Shown one piece after another: positions 50,484-59,354 of a DNA stretch of 64,000 nt. The notes under the pieces are model-generated. The model was not told the DNA's origin. It was given only the letters and a program-made list of their open reading frames with translations, and ran no database searches. Origin of the DNA: CAZMLC01 sp964567125. GTDB lineage: Bacteria; Verrucomicrobiota; Kiritimatiellia; RFP12; UBA1067. The stretch covers positions 1 to 64,000 of the forward strand of contig CAZMLC010000005.1 of NCBI GenBank assembly GCA_964567125.1, read 5' to 3'. Positions within the stretch are counted from its first letter, which is position 1. The number at the start of each line of letters is the position of its first letter. The position numbers were made by a program, and so were the translations under genes.

Positions 50484-53175
50484 GGATTTCGACGGGGCCG
50501 AGATTGAGCGCGCGCAACGGCGCTTCGAGCGCGTCGCGGTTGCCCACAACGATCCAGGTGAACGCATCGGCTGTGAGCATGTTGGTTGCGGCGTTCACGC
50601 TCTCCCGCAGCGTCATGCGTTCCAGTCGCTGGCTCAGTGTATGCGGGTAGTCCGCTGGCCATGCGAAACGCAGGCACTCCTCAAGTGTATCCAGGACGCT
50701 ATTCTGCGTTTCCCAGCGCGCCGCGATTTTCATCCATACATTCTGCCGTGCCGTCATGAACTCGGTCTGTGACAGGCGATTGGTCGTCAGAAAACCCTGT
50801 AACTCATGCTGGATTTCGCGGAGGGCGTCGATGGTCTTATCCGCCTGCACCTGTGTGTTGAGCAGGAAAAACTGCGTCGTTTGCGTTGCGTTGAACGAGG
50901 AATATGCGCCGTAGGTCCAATGCTTGTCTTCGCGCAGATTCATGTTGATGCGCGCTGTGAAACTGCCACCCAGGGCATAATTCATGAGGTCAACAGGGAG
51001 CGCATTCTCCACGGTTCTGCGAGGAACGCGCTGTGCCACGACGATCGCACTTTGAATCGAGTTGGGGCGATCCACCAGAATGACGCGCGGATTGTGCAGT
51101 GCAGGCTGGGTGGGGGCACTCGTTCTCAGGGCCGGACGTGGCGTAGTCGGTTGCCAGCTGCACAATGCTTTTTCGAGCGACCGCTTCATGGTTTCCACCG
51201 GCACATCGCCAATGGCCAGCAGCGTGGCCTGATCCGGTTGAAATCCAGCGCGATGGAAGGCGATGAAATCCGTTTGAGTCAACGTGTTGATCGAAACCTC
51301 TGTTCCTGAGGCTGGATAGCCCAGCGGATGATTTTTTCCATACAGCAACGCGGGCAGCAGACGGTGGGCGATCGCGATCGGTTCACGCTGTGCGCGCTGG
51401 ATATCCGCACTGCGTTGTGCCTTTTTGTTGGCGATGTCTTTTTCCGTGAAGCCAGGCGTAACAATGATTTCACGATAGAGATCGAGCGAGGATTCGAGCT
51501 GTGCGGAAAGCGCGCTGAGGTAGACAACGAAATGATCGGCATTACATGCCGCGTTGAGCTGTGCACCGAGCAATGCGCAGTGTTCGGAGAGTTCAGCCGA
51601 GGTGTGTTGCTGCGTGCTTTCCGTCAGAAGTTCGGCGCAGAGCGTTGCCAGCCCGGCCTGATTGGTCGCCACCGTGGCATAGCCGCACGGCAGGATCAGC
51701 CGCATGTTGATGAGTGGCAGTCCAAGACGCTGAACATAGGTGACGTGCAGATTGTTGCTCAGCACGAACGATATGGTGGAGGGAAAGATTGACTGCGGAT
51801 GCGTGGTCGGTAACGGCAGCGTGGAGCGGTCAACACTATTGGTCGTCACGGTGTGTTCGCGGCGCGGACGAATCGTCAGGACATACTCGCCATCGCTGAG
51901 CCACGCGCGTGCGGCGCGTTGAAGGTCGGCGGGGTGCGCGGACTGTATGATCTGCATCGCTTTCGAAAAATAATCGGGGTCGTCCAGCAGCACAGCATCT
52001 TTGGCGAGTTGCTGTCCCTTGCCACCGAATCCGCCGATGCGTTCAAGGCGGCGGATATGTTCGCCATGCACCGTGTTTTTGATGCGTTGCACTTCATTCG
52101 ATGTCGGGCCCTCCGCGATCAGTCTTTGCAGTTCAGCGCGGATGAGCTGTTCAACGGACGCTTCCGAAGCTTGCGGCGCCAGCGACGCGACGATCAGAAA
52201 GGTGCCTGCGATTTCGCCTGCGTCGTTCCATGCGGAAACGGAGGTGAGCAGCGAGGTCTCATCAACGAGTTTCTTGACGAGACGCGAGGCATTACCATCC
52301 GCAAGGACGCGGCCGACGAGGTCCAGATAGAGGCTCTCTTGGGTTCCGTAGGGCGGTGTGTTCCAGGCCATGTAAATACGGCATTGCGGAACACGGTCTT
52401 CGGCTACCTGTCGTAGCGTGCCTGTCCGCTTGGCGATCCATTCCTTGTGGCGGGCCGGAGGGCTGCCACCGGGTATTGATCCGAAAAAGTGGGTAACGCG
52501 CTGGCGGGCTTCCTCCGCCGTGATATCACCGGCAAGCACCAGCGTGGCGTTGGCTGCACCATACCACGTTTTAAACCAGGCGTGCGTATCTTCAAGTGTG
52601 GTGGCTGTGAGGTCCTCCATGGAACCGATTACGGGCCAAGAGTAGGGGTGGTTGCGTGGCCAGAGGTTTTCGGTCATGAGTTGCCAGGCGATGCTGTAGG
52701 GCTGATTTTCGTACTGGCGCTTCTCATTCTGCACAACGCCGCGCTGTTCATCGAGGCGCGACTGTGTCAGCACGCCCAGCGTATGCGCCATGCGGTCAGA
52801 TTCCAGCCAGAGGATGGTGTCGAGCGCATCTTTGGGAACCGTCTGGAAGTAATTGGTGAAATCTTCGCAGGTCGAACCGTTCAGCTCCGTGGCGCCGACT
52901 TTTTCAACGGCCTTGAAATAGTCGTCGTTGAAATGCTGGCTGCCGTTGAACATCAGGTGTTCAAAGAGATGGGCCAGACCGGTCCGTCCCGGTTTTTCAT
53001 TTTTCGAGCCGACGTGATACCAGACATTGACCGCGACGATCGGCGCTTTGTGATCTTCGTGGACAATCACCGTCAAGCCGTTATCCAGCGTAAAGCGCGT
53101 GTAAGGAATCAGCGTGTTTTGCGCCGGAATCGCGTGGACGAGCAAGGGGACAGCGACAAAAAGCCAACGGTTCAT
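50470..53175 (-). CDS. M16 family zinc metallopeptidase (two-domain, secreted)
   Basis: A 901-residue protein with a signal peptide (MNRWLFVAVPLLVHAIPAQ). The active N-terminal half has the inverted zinc motif HLFEH (H69, E72, H73) with the distal Glu in VVQNEKRQYENQP (about 151). The C-terminal half is a second M16 repeat (FVLSNNLHVTYVQRLGLPLINMRLIL) without HxxEH. Both halves are in one chain, as in PqqL/YmxG-type processing peptidases. It probably digests peptides in the periplasm. It starts three bases after a methyltransferase gene with no ribosome-binding site, implying coupling. Confidence 0.92.
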   Translation of the reverse strand: MNRWLFVAVPLLVHAIPAQNTLIPYTRFTLDNGLTVIVHEDHKAPIVAVNVWYHVGSKNEKPGRTGLAHLFEHLMFNGSQHFNDDYFKAVEKVGATELNGSTCEDFTNYFQTVPKDALDTILWLESDRMAHTLGVLTQSRLDEQRGVVQNEKRQYENQPYSIAWQLMTENLWPRNHPYSWPVIGSMEDLTATTLEDTHAWFKTWYGAANATLVLAGDITAEEARQRVTHFFGSIPGGSPPARHKEWIAKRTGTLRQVAEDRVPQCRIYMAWNTPPYGTQESLYLDLVGRVLADGNASRLVKKLVDETSLLTSVSAWNDAGEIAGTFLIVASLAPQASEASVEQLIRAELQRLIAEGPTSNEVQRIKNTVHGEHIRRLERIGGFGGKGQQLAKDAVLLDDPDYFSKAMQIIQSAHPADLQRAARAWLSDGEYVLTIRPRREHTVTTNSVDRSTLPLPTTHPQSIFPSTISFVLSNNLHVTYVQRLGLPLINMRLILPCGYATVATNQAGLATLCAELLTESTQQHTSAELSEHCALLGAQLNAACNADHFVVYLSALSAQLESSLDLYREIIVTPGFTEKDIANKKAQRSADIQRAQREPIAIAHRLLPALLYGKNHPLGYPASGTEVSINTLTQTDFIAFHRAGFQPDQATLLAIGDVPVETMKRSLEKALCSWQPTTPRPALRTSAPTQPALHNPRVILVDRPNSIQSAIVVAQRVPRRTVENALPVDLMNYALGGSFTARINMNLREDKHWTYGAYSSFNATQTTQFFLLNTQVQADKTIDALREIQHELQGFLTTNRLSQTEFMTARQNVWMKIAARWETQNSVLDTLEECLRFAWPADYPHTLSQRLERMTLRESVNAATNMLTADAFTWIVVGNRDALEAPLRALNLGPVEILTAE

Positions 53176-53178
53176 AGA

Positions 53179-53991
53179 TTATTTAAACTTCATGATGGAA
53201 GAGATTTTTCCACCGCGGCGCGGATCGGTTAAGATCGCATTGGAGTAATTTGCTGTACCGCCCAGAAGGGAGTTGCGTTTTTCGCGCCAGCCTTTGCGAT
53301 GCGCAAAGACCGTCATCTGGTGTCCTTTTCCGAGAATCATAAAAAAGTCGAGACACTGCGCAATGCCATACGCGATGCGCGCAACGACGCTGGTCATGCC
53401 ATACGTCTCGCGGCGTTGTTCAATCCAGCGCTGAACCTGTCGGACAAAGAAGCGGCAGGAGCAGCGGATGCCCGGCACATCGAAGCCATCGCGGAGTAAA
53501 TTAAAAATACTGGATTCGCTGAAGCCGGCACCCATGAAATCCTTGCCCGAAGCCGGGGCGATGTTGTTGTGCGAATGGCGGCAGACCGTGAAGACGAGGT
53601 GCCCGCTGGGCTTGATGACGCGATGGCACTCGCGGATAAACTCGAGCGCGGCCGCAGGGTTCACCGGGATAATGTGATTGGCGACCACTACGACGTCGAA
53701 CTGCTTGTCTTCAAAGGGGAGCTCGCCGTTCTTTCCCATGGCCAGCACAGTCTCTTCGCCCAGCTCCTCACTGACGCGGCGGGCGCGCGCCTCCGTCGGT
53801 TCAACCGTCATCCAATATCCGCCGATCTTGCGCAGCGTCTGGCTGGCATCGGCATTGGTAAAGCCGATATCGAGCCCTAGGCGCAGGACATGCTTGCGTG
53901 GAAGAAGGAAATGTAGAATTGCCTTCATTTCACGCCGCACGGGGAGCGAATAAACAGTACTTTGTAAAAATGGTTCCGACGAGTGCTGCAT
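53179..53991 (-). CDS. Class I SAM-dependent methyltransferase
   Basis: A 270-residue protein. Motif I is LGLDIGFTNADASQTL, motif II about DVVVVANHIIPV, and ECHRVIKPSGHLVFTV is the motif III strand typical of Methyltransf_11 small-molecule enzymes. The substrate is not identifiable. An AGGA site precedes the ATG at 53991. It lies just upstream of, and co-directed with, the M16 peptidase. Confidence 0.82.
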   Translation of the reverse strand: MQHSSEPFLQSTVYSLPVRREMKAILHFLLPRKHVLRLGLDIGFTNADASQTLRKIGGYWMTVEPTEARARRVSEELGEETVLAMGKNGELPFEDKQFDVVVVANHIIPVNPAAALEFIRECHRVIKPSGHLVFTVCRHSHNNIAPASGKDFMGAGFSESSIFNLLRDGFDVPGIRCSCRFFVRQVQRWIEQRRETYGMTSVVARIAYGIAQCLDFFMILGKGHQMTVFAHRKGWREKRNSLLGGTANYSNAILTDPRRGGKISSIMKFK

Positions 53992-54099
53992 AAAATTTGT
54001 CCTATGGTTAAAGTTTAGCACGCCTCGCGTCGTATCGTCAATAGTTGCAAAGGTTAGGATTGTGAATCGAAAGCCTCAGATGTACTGGGGCTCAACCCC

Positions 54100-55125
54100 T
54101 TAACTCCTGCCAATCATGGCTTCGACCTGGGCGATGGCGTTGAGGTTTTTCTCCTGCCATTCAGGTAAGGTGAAAAACCAGGGTGCCATCAGAAAGCCTT
54201 TGAGCCGTTCGGGGGCGAGGTTCTTTTGGCAGAACTCAACCGTGCCTTTGAAATTCACATCGTTGCTCCAGTTCGAGCCTGCCGGGATTTGGTCAAAGCC
54301 CGCCTTGTCGAGGTCGATATAGGCCTGGACATGTTTCTGCTTGGGGACATCAAAGGTGCTGCCGTAGTACCAATTGCTCTGCAGTACCGATTTCGGCATG
54401 CGCTGCAGGAACTCAGCGGAATGATTCCAGATGTAATCCGACCAGATCCAGGGCCGGACTCCGCATTTCTCCACCGTATTGACGAAGAAGAGGAAGTCAT
54501 GCCACCAGAGATCGCCTTGACGCACGACCGTATAACTGTATTTCGCTTGGTGTCCGGACGTCTCTTCATCATATCCCAGATGGAAGAAACGCGGCGTATC
54601 AAAGATCGCGCTGACCTCGCGAATCAGATCCGCGCAGACCGCGTAGTAGGTGGGCGTAGAGACTTGTCGGCCATACATCTTGAGCCACGTGTCGTGGGCT
54701 GTCGAAAAGTTCAACTTGGGAATCGGTTCGAGCCCCAGGCCGCGCAGGCGTGTCAATTCTTTGCGGAAACGGTCGATGGTCCACGAACCCTTGACCGCCA
54801 ATTCAGGATGGCTTTCATACTGAAGCGCTTCGCCTAGATCGATCACCACGAGATTCATTTTCGCGGCAGCCATGCGCGCGGTCAGCGTTCGCCACACGGC
54901 TTCATCAAAACGCAGATGATCCGCCTCGCAGACGAGTTTCAGTTGCTCGCCCTTAAACGGTCCCCACGCATCCACAGGGATATCCGACCACATATTCGTG
55001 CCCATGTGCAACAGCGCGCCCCACAGCATGGCCGGTGTTTTTGATTGTGCACCGCGTACCGATGGCACTCTCAGCGCCGCAGCTGCAATGCTTGTCTGTA
55101 TAAATGTTCGACGTGATACATGCAT
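54100..55125 (-). CDS. Tat-exported TIM-barrel-like protein (GH20-like)
   Basis: A 341-residue protein with a twin-arginine signal (SRRTFIQTSIAAAALRVPS). The mature part alternates strands and helices in TIM-barrel style (MNLVVIDLGEALQYES, GLEPIPKLNFSTAHDTW, FFHLGYDEETSG, RPWIWSDYIWNH). The HLGYDEE segment (about residues 180-186) resembles the Asp-Glu catalytic pair of GH20 enzymes, but the whole is shorter than typical GH20 and lacks its N-terminal domain. Function is a guess: a glycan-active enzyme. The ATG at 55125 gives the proper Tat signal; the frame remains open upstream to 55281. GGGGG precedes the start. Confidence 0.65.
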   Translation of the reverse strand: MHVSRRTFIQTSIAAAALRVPSVRGAQSKTPAMLWGALLHMGTNMWSDIPVDAWGPFKGEQLKLVCEADHLRFDEAVWRTLTARMAAAKMNLVVIDLGEALQYESHPELAVKGSWTIDRFRKELTRLRGLGLEPIPKLNFSTAHDTWLKMYGRQVSTPTYYAVCADLIREVSAIFDTPRFFHLGYDEETSGHQAKYSYTVVRQGDLWWHDFLFFVNTVEKCGVRPWIWSDYIWNHSAEFLQRMPKSVLQSNWYYGSTFDVPKQKHVQAYIDLDKAGFDQIPAGSNWSNDVNFKGTVEFCQKNLAPERLKGFLMAPWFFTLPEWQEKNLNAIAQVEAMIGRS

Positions 55126-55148
55126 GAATTTGCCCCCTTTTTTGTCCG

Positions 55149-55177
55149 AGTATAGCACCATGCCTTCGTGTTGTACA
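55149..55177 (-). promoter_or_regulatory. Promoter of the Tat-exported protein gene
   Basis: On the minus strand TGTACA (55177-55172), 17 bases, TATACT (55154-55149). It gives a leader of about 17 bases that contains a G-rich ribosome-binding site. Confidence 0.45.
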
Positions 55178-55244
55178 GGTTGATATGTGGACAGGCGCGG
55201 GCGTGCGTCCTGTACTTCACACGATTTGAGAAACCATTTGCGCA

Positions 55245-55273
55245 TTGCCTTTTTTTCATTGATTCTGTATTTT
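55245..55273 (+). promoter_or_regulatory. Leaderless promoter of the CotH/lamin-tail gene
   Basis: TTGCCT (55245-55250), 17 bases, TATTTT (55268-55273), then exactly six bases to the ATG at 55280. This supports that ATG over the one at 55313. Confidence 0.5.
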
Positions 55274-55279
55274 ACCACC

Positions 55280-58200
55280 ATGCATGTAGGGTGTGTATCA
55301 AGACTGCACGATATGTATCGGGTTGTGTGGGTTTTGCTGGCCTTAGTCTTTTCGGCTCAAGGGGAAATTGTTATTTCCGAATTCCTTGCCGACAACAGTT
55401 CCGGAATCAAGGATGAGGATGGTGATCGAAGCGATTGGATTGAACTCTACAACAACGGGGACGATGCGGTTTCGCTGGAGGGATGGTGGCTGACGGACAA
55501 GGCGTCGAGTATGACGCAATGGCGCTTCCCTGCGATCACGATCCAGCCGAACCGGTTTCTGTTGGTCTGGGCGTCAGGGAAGAATCGGACGCGCGCCGGG
55601 TATCCGCTGCATACCAATTTCAGTTTGTCAAAAGGAGGCGAATATTTAGGCCTCTATCGTCCGCATGCCACATCGGGTGTACCGCTTAAAGTGGATGAGT
55701 TCGCGCCCGCGTTTCCCGCATTACCGCCGGATGTTTCGTATGGACGGCAGATCGGCAGCGAAACTGTGACCTATCTTACGCAGGGTTCCCCGTGCCGCTA
55801 TACGACGCTCACGAGTGCACAGAACAACACCTATTACTTCGGCACCAACTATGCTGCGGGACATCTCGGACATAACGCGTCGGGGGGCTGGAATGTTGCG
55901 CCTGCGTTCAGGGATAGCAGTTGGACGTGGGCGACCACGGGCATCGGATATGATAACAATGATGTTTATACTGGATTCCTAGGGGTTGAAGGCGTTAGCA
56001 ACTGCCGTTCCGTGATGTATACGAAGACGGCATCGATGTTCATGCGGCAGCCGTTTGTGATTGGTGACGTTGCGCGGTTAGAGTCGCTGGTGCTCAGCAT
56101 GAAGTACGAGGACGGTTTTATCGCCTACGTCAATGGAACTGAAATTTCGCGGGCGAACTGTACCAACGCGCTCGCTTGGAATACCCGTTCAGACACGTAT
56201 GTGAATGAAAATATCGTCTACACCTGGACCGATTACGCGGTGAACCGCGCCGTCCTTGTTTCCGGTACAAATATTGTTGCCATTCAAGGCGTCAATGCCG
56301 GATCTTCCAGTTCCGATTTTCTGATCTCAACGAAACTGACGGGACAGTATAAAGTCATCAGCACGAATTCCGGTTATTTTGCGGTTGCGACGCCCCTTGC
56401 GCTGAATGGCATGGCCGCGACAGGGACGCTGGTCTCGGCGGTATCGCCGCTGGATCCTGATATTCCACGTCCTACCGGGACAACCAACAGCCCCGCTCTG
56501 CGCGTGTCGGTTAATTTGGTGGCGACTGCGAAACCCGTTGCTTCGGTGAGCCTCTATCGGTGCGTCATGTGGAATGCCGAGGATGGTCCGTATGCGCTGA
56601 CGGATACAGGGGCGAATGGCGATCTCGTTGCCGGCGACAGCGTGTATTCCTGCTATATGAAGACATCGGATGTCGAACCCGGTCAGATGGTGCGCTGGCG
56701 CTTTGAAATCCGCGATAAGGCCGGGCGTCTGACCCGCTATCCCGCGTATCTCGACCCGTCGGAGTCTGCATGCTACATCGGCACGGTTGCGGCTCAGACA
56801 ACGACGCAGACGAGCCAGCTACCGGTGCTGGAATGGTTCGTAAAAGCGACGAATGGAAATGGCCCGGTGAGTAACGCCTTCCGCAGTTGCTGCTACTATT
56901 TAACGAATTTCTATGACAATGTCGAAAACACGTTGCATGGACAGTCATCGCGCGGATTTCCCAAACACAGCTACAACTTCAACTTTACCGATGATGCGCG
57001 CTTCCAGTGGAATGTGAACGAACGTCGGGTAAAGGGGATCAACCTGCTTTCGAACTATGCCGATAAGACCAAGGCGCGCAACACGTTCGGCCATTGGCTG
57101 GCGCACCTGACAGGTGCTGCTTATCACTATGCGTTTCCCGTGCGGGTGCAACTCAATGGCAGTTTTCACGGCGTGATGGATTTAGTGGAAAACGGCGGGG
57201 ACCGCATGCTGGAACGCAACGGACTGGACCCTGATGGCGCGCTGTACAAGATTTACAACACGGTTTTCACGGACGGTGCCGAGAAGAAGACGCGCGAGGA
57301 TGAGGACAACAGCGATCTGGTTGCGCTGTATACGAATTTGCATACGTCGGTGACGCTCGATTCGCGACAACGGTATGCCTACGATAATATGGATATCGCC
57401 GCGACCGTGAACTATTTGTGCACGCGTTTTCTGATCGGCGATGTTGATCATGGGCACAAGAATTTCTTTCTCTACCGCGACACCAATCATTCGCAGGAGT
57501 GGGCGCCGCTGATCTGGGATGTGGACCTCTCGCTGGGACATGTCTGGAATGGTGTCGATTTTTATTACGATGATCATCTGATTACCAATACCGTCTTTAC
57601 AGCAGGCGGGGGCAGCCCTGTTTACAACATCATCCTGGCCGCGCCGGAAATGCGGCAGATGTACGTGAGGCGCTTTCGCACCTTGATGGATAACTATCTG
57701 CAAAAGCCTGGGACCGTCAATGGTCTTTTCGAAACAAAGTTGCGCGAGATCGCCAGCTGGGTCGATCCTGATCCGGCTGACCCTTCCGCGTGGACGGATG
57801 GTGACCTCGATGCGGCCAAATGGAAGTTTCCGACCAATTTCGTGGCGCGGCGACCGCGCGAAGAGGTCGAGCGTCTGATTGTGGACTACATTCAGCCACG
57901 TCGCAGTTTTCTCTTTTATCAGGGGCCCGGACGCGTGACCTACAATACGCTGCCACTGCCGGACGATGCGCAGACCAACGTTGCCGGAATGGTCCTTTTT
58001 GACGCCATTGACTTCTTCCCGAGCAATGCGACGCAGGCTGCGGAATACGTGATTCTCCGCAATACAACGGCGCGCGCTGTGGATATTTCGGGCTGGCGCC
58101 TGGAAGGAACGATTCAGCATACGTTTAAAGGTGGGACGGTGATTCCAGCCGGTGCCGGAACCGCTGCGGCAAGCTATGTCGGCCTGTTGCATGTTGTGAA

Positions 58201-59299
58201 AAACGCAGCGGCGTTTCGGCAGCGGAACACAGGCCCCAAAAAAGGAGAGCGCCGCTTTATTCAAGGCGATTATGCGGGCGAGCTGACCGCGCGGGGCGGA
58301 TCGATCCGGCTGGTGGATGATCGAGGAACGCAGATCGCCGCCTACACCTATGCCGGTGTGCCGACGACCGCCCAGCGTCAAGTGGTGCTGACGCAGTTGC
58401 AATACCATCCTGCAAGTCCCAGTCCCATTGAAAAAGCAGCAATCGTCGGTGTTACGGCGGATGAGTTTGAATATCTGGAACTGCTCAACATCGGGCCTGC
58501 GTCGTTGACGCTCAGCAATGCCTATTTTTCCGATGGCATCGTCTTCACGTTTCCCGCATGTGTACTTACCAACGGCCAGCGGATTATCGTGGCAAAGAAT
58601 CCCCAGGCGTTTGCCGTGCGATATGCGCAGACAGAGTTAAACGTCTTCGGGCCTTATGATGGCGAGTTGAACAATAGCGGGGAACATCTCGCGCTCAATG
58701 AGGCATCAGGGGAAACGCTGTTCGAATTTACGTGGAGCGATAAATGGCATCCCGCCAGCGACGGTGAGGGCCGCGCAATGGTTGTCTGCGATCCCGAACA
58801 ACAGCCCGCATTGAACGATGCCGAGAGTTGGCGCGTGAGCGCGGCGGCATTCGGTGCACCGGGCGTGTCCGTGGCCGGTGAACTCTATTCGAGTTGGGCC
58901 TCCCGCTACTTTTCAGAGGATGAAATGAGCACGCTTCTGATCAGCGGACCTGAGGCTGATCCCGACAACGATGGCGTCAAGAATTGGGTCGAATATGCGC
59001 GCGGAAGCGATCCGTGGAGCGCGGAGACCGAGTCGGCTGAAGCACACTTCTCGTTAACTGCGTTGGAACATGGACATGCTGTCGAGTTTTCCTTTGAGCG
59101 CAACAGTCAGACGCTGGATGTCGATTATGCCGTGATTTCTGCGGTTTCGCTCACGGATGCGGTATGGACGCCGCAGGAGACCGCGGTTTCGAATCGCGAA
59201 TCGCTGGGGAAACGTCGTGAGCGTGTACGTTTGCGCGTGATCCCGACAGCAACCGAATCACAGCGGTTTTATCGTCTGCAATACAAGTATAATGAATAA
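55280..59299 (+). CDS. Giant secreted lamin-tail/CotH-kinase-like protein
   Basis: A 1339-residue protein. A signal peptide (YRVVWVLLALVFSAQG) is followed by a lamin-tail domain (VISEFLADNSSGIKDEDGD ... DWIELYNNGDDAVSLEGWWL). Then comes a CBM-like region with EDGFIAYVNGTEI, and a CotH-type kinase fold at about residues 560-780 (RRVKGINLLSNYADKTKARN, GSFHGVMDLVENGG, and the metal motif WDVDLSLGHVWNG). Two further lamin-tail-like domains lie near 900-1010 and 1050-1190 (EYLELLNIGPASLTLSNAYF). CotH homologues phosphorylate proteins; here it is probably a surface-assembly protein. Starts at 55280 or 55313 are possible; promoter spacing favours 55280. Confidence 0.8.
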   Translation: MHVGCVSRLHDMYRVVWVLLALVFSAQGEIVISEFLADNSSGIKDEDGDRSDWIELYNNGDDAVSLEGWWLTDKASSMTQWRFPAITIQPNRFLLVWASGKNRTRAGYPLHTNFSLSKGGEYLGLYRPHATSGVPLKVDEFAPAFPALPPDVSYGRQIGSETVTYLTQGSPCRYTTLTSAQNNTYYFGTNYAAGHLGHNASGGWNVAPAFRDSSWTWATTGIGYDNNDVYTGFLGVEGVSNCRSVMYTKTASMFMRQPFVIGDVARLESLVLSMKYEDGFIAYVNGTEISRANCTNALAWNTRSDTYVNENIVYTWTDYAVNRAVLVSGTNIVAIQGVNAGSSSSDFLISTKLTGQYKVISTNSGYFAVATPLALNGMAATGTLVSAVSPLDPDIPRPTGTTNSPALRVSVNLVATAKPVASVSLYRCVMWNAEDGPYALTDTGANGDLVAGDSVYSCYMKTSDVEPGQMVRWRFEIRDKAGRLTRYPAYLDPSESACYIGTVAAQTTTQTSQLPVLEWFVKATNGNGPVSNAFRSCCYYLTNFYDNVENTLHGQSSRGFPKHSYNFNFTDDARFQWNVNERRVKGINLLSNYADKTKARNTFGHWLAHLTGAAYHYAFPVRVQLNGSFHGVMDLVENGGDRMLERNGLDPDGALYKIYNTVFTDGAEKKTREDEDNSDLVALYTNLHTSVTLDSRQRYAYDNMDIAATVNYLCTRFLIGDVDHGHKNFFLYRDTNHSQEWAPLIWDVDLSLGHVWNGVDFYYDDHLITNTVFTAGGGSPVYNIILAAPEMRQMYVRRFRTLMDNYLQKPGTVNGLFETKLREIASWVDPDPADPSAWTDGDLDAAKWKFPTNFVARRPREEVERLIVDYIQPRRSFLFYQGPGRVTYNTLPLPDDAQTNVAGMVLFDAIDFFPSNATQAAEYVILRNTTARAVDISGWRLEGTIQHTFKGGTVIPAGAGTAAASYVGLLHVVKNAAAFRQRNTGPKKGERRFIQGDYAGELTARGGSIRLVDDRGTQIAAYTYAGVPTTAQRQVVLTQLQYHPASPSPIEKAAIVGVTADEFEYLELLNIGPASLTLSNAYFSDGIVFTFPACVLTNGQRIIVAKNPQAFAVRYAQTELNVFGPYDGELNNSGEHLALNEASGETLFEFTWSDKWHPASDGEGRAMVVCDPEQQPALNDAESWRVSAAAFGAPGVSVAGELYSSWASRYFSEDEMSTLLISGPEADPDNDGVKNWVEYARGSDPWSAETESAEAHFSLTALEHGHAVEFSFERNSQTLDVDYAVISAVSLTDAVWTPQETAVSNRESLGKRRERVRLRVIPTATESQRFYRLQYKYNE

Positions 59300-59354
59300 T
59301 GCTCGGTAACAGACGACAGGAATCGTGCAAGGACGTTCAGAGGGAACTCAGCTG

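Noticed and set aside
54100..55125. Firm assignment to GH20
   Set aside because: Only the HLGYDEE segment resembles the catalytic pair; the length and the missing N-terminal domain do not support naming the family.
57182..58408. A 408-codon open frame antisense to the CotH/lamin-tail gene
   Set aside because: It is a shadow of the coding strand: low-complexity composition, no family match, no ribosome-binding site. Similar long antisense frames at 15444-16544, 21869-22768, 41277-42035 and 62475-63458 were dismissed for the same reason.
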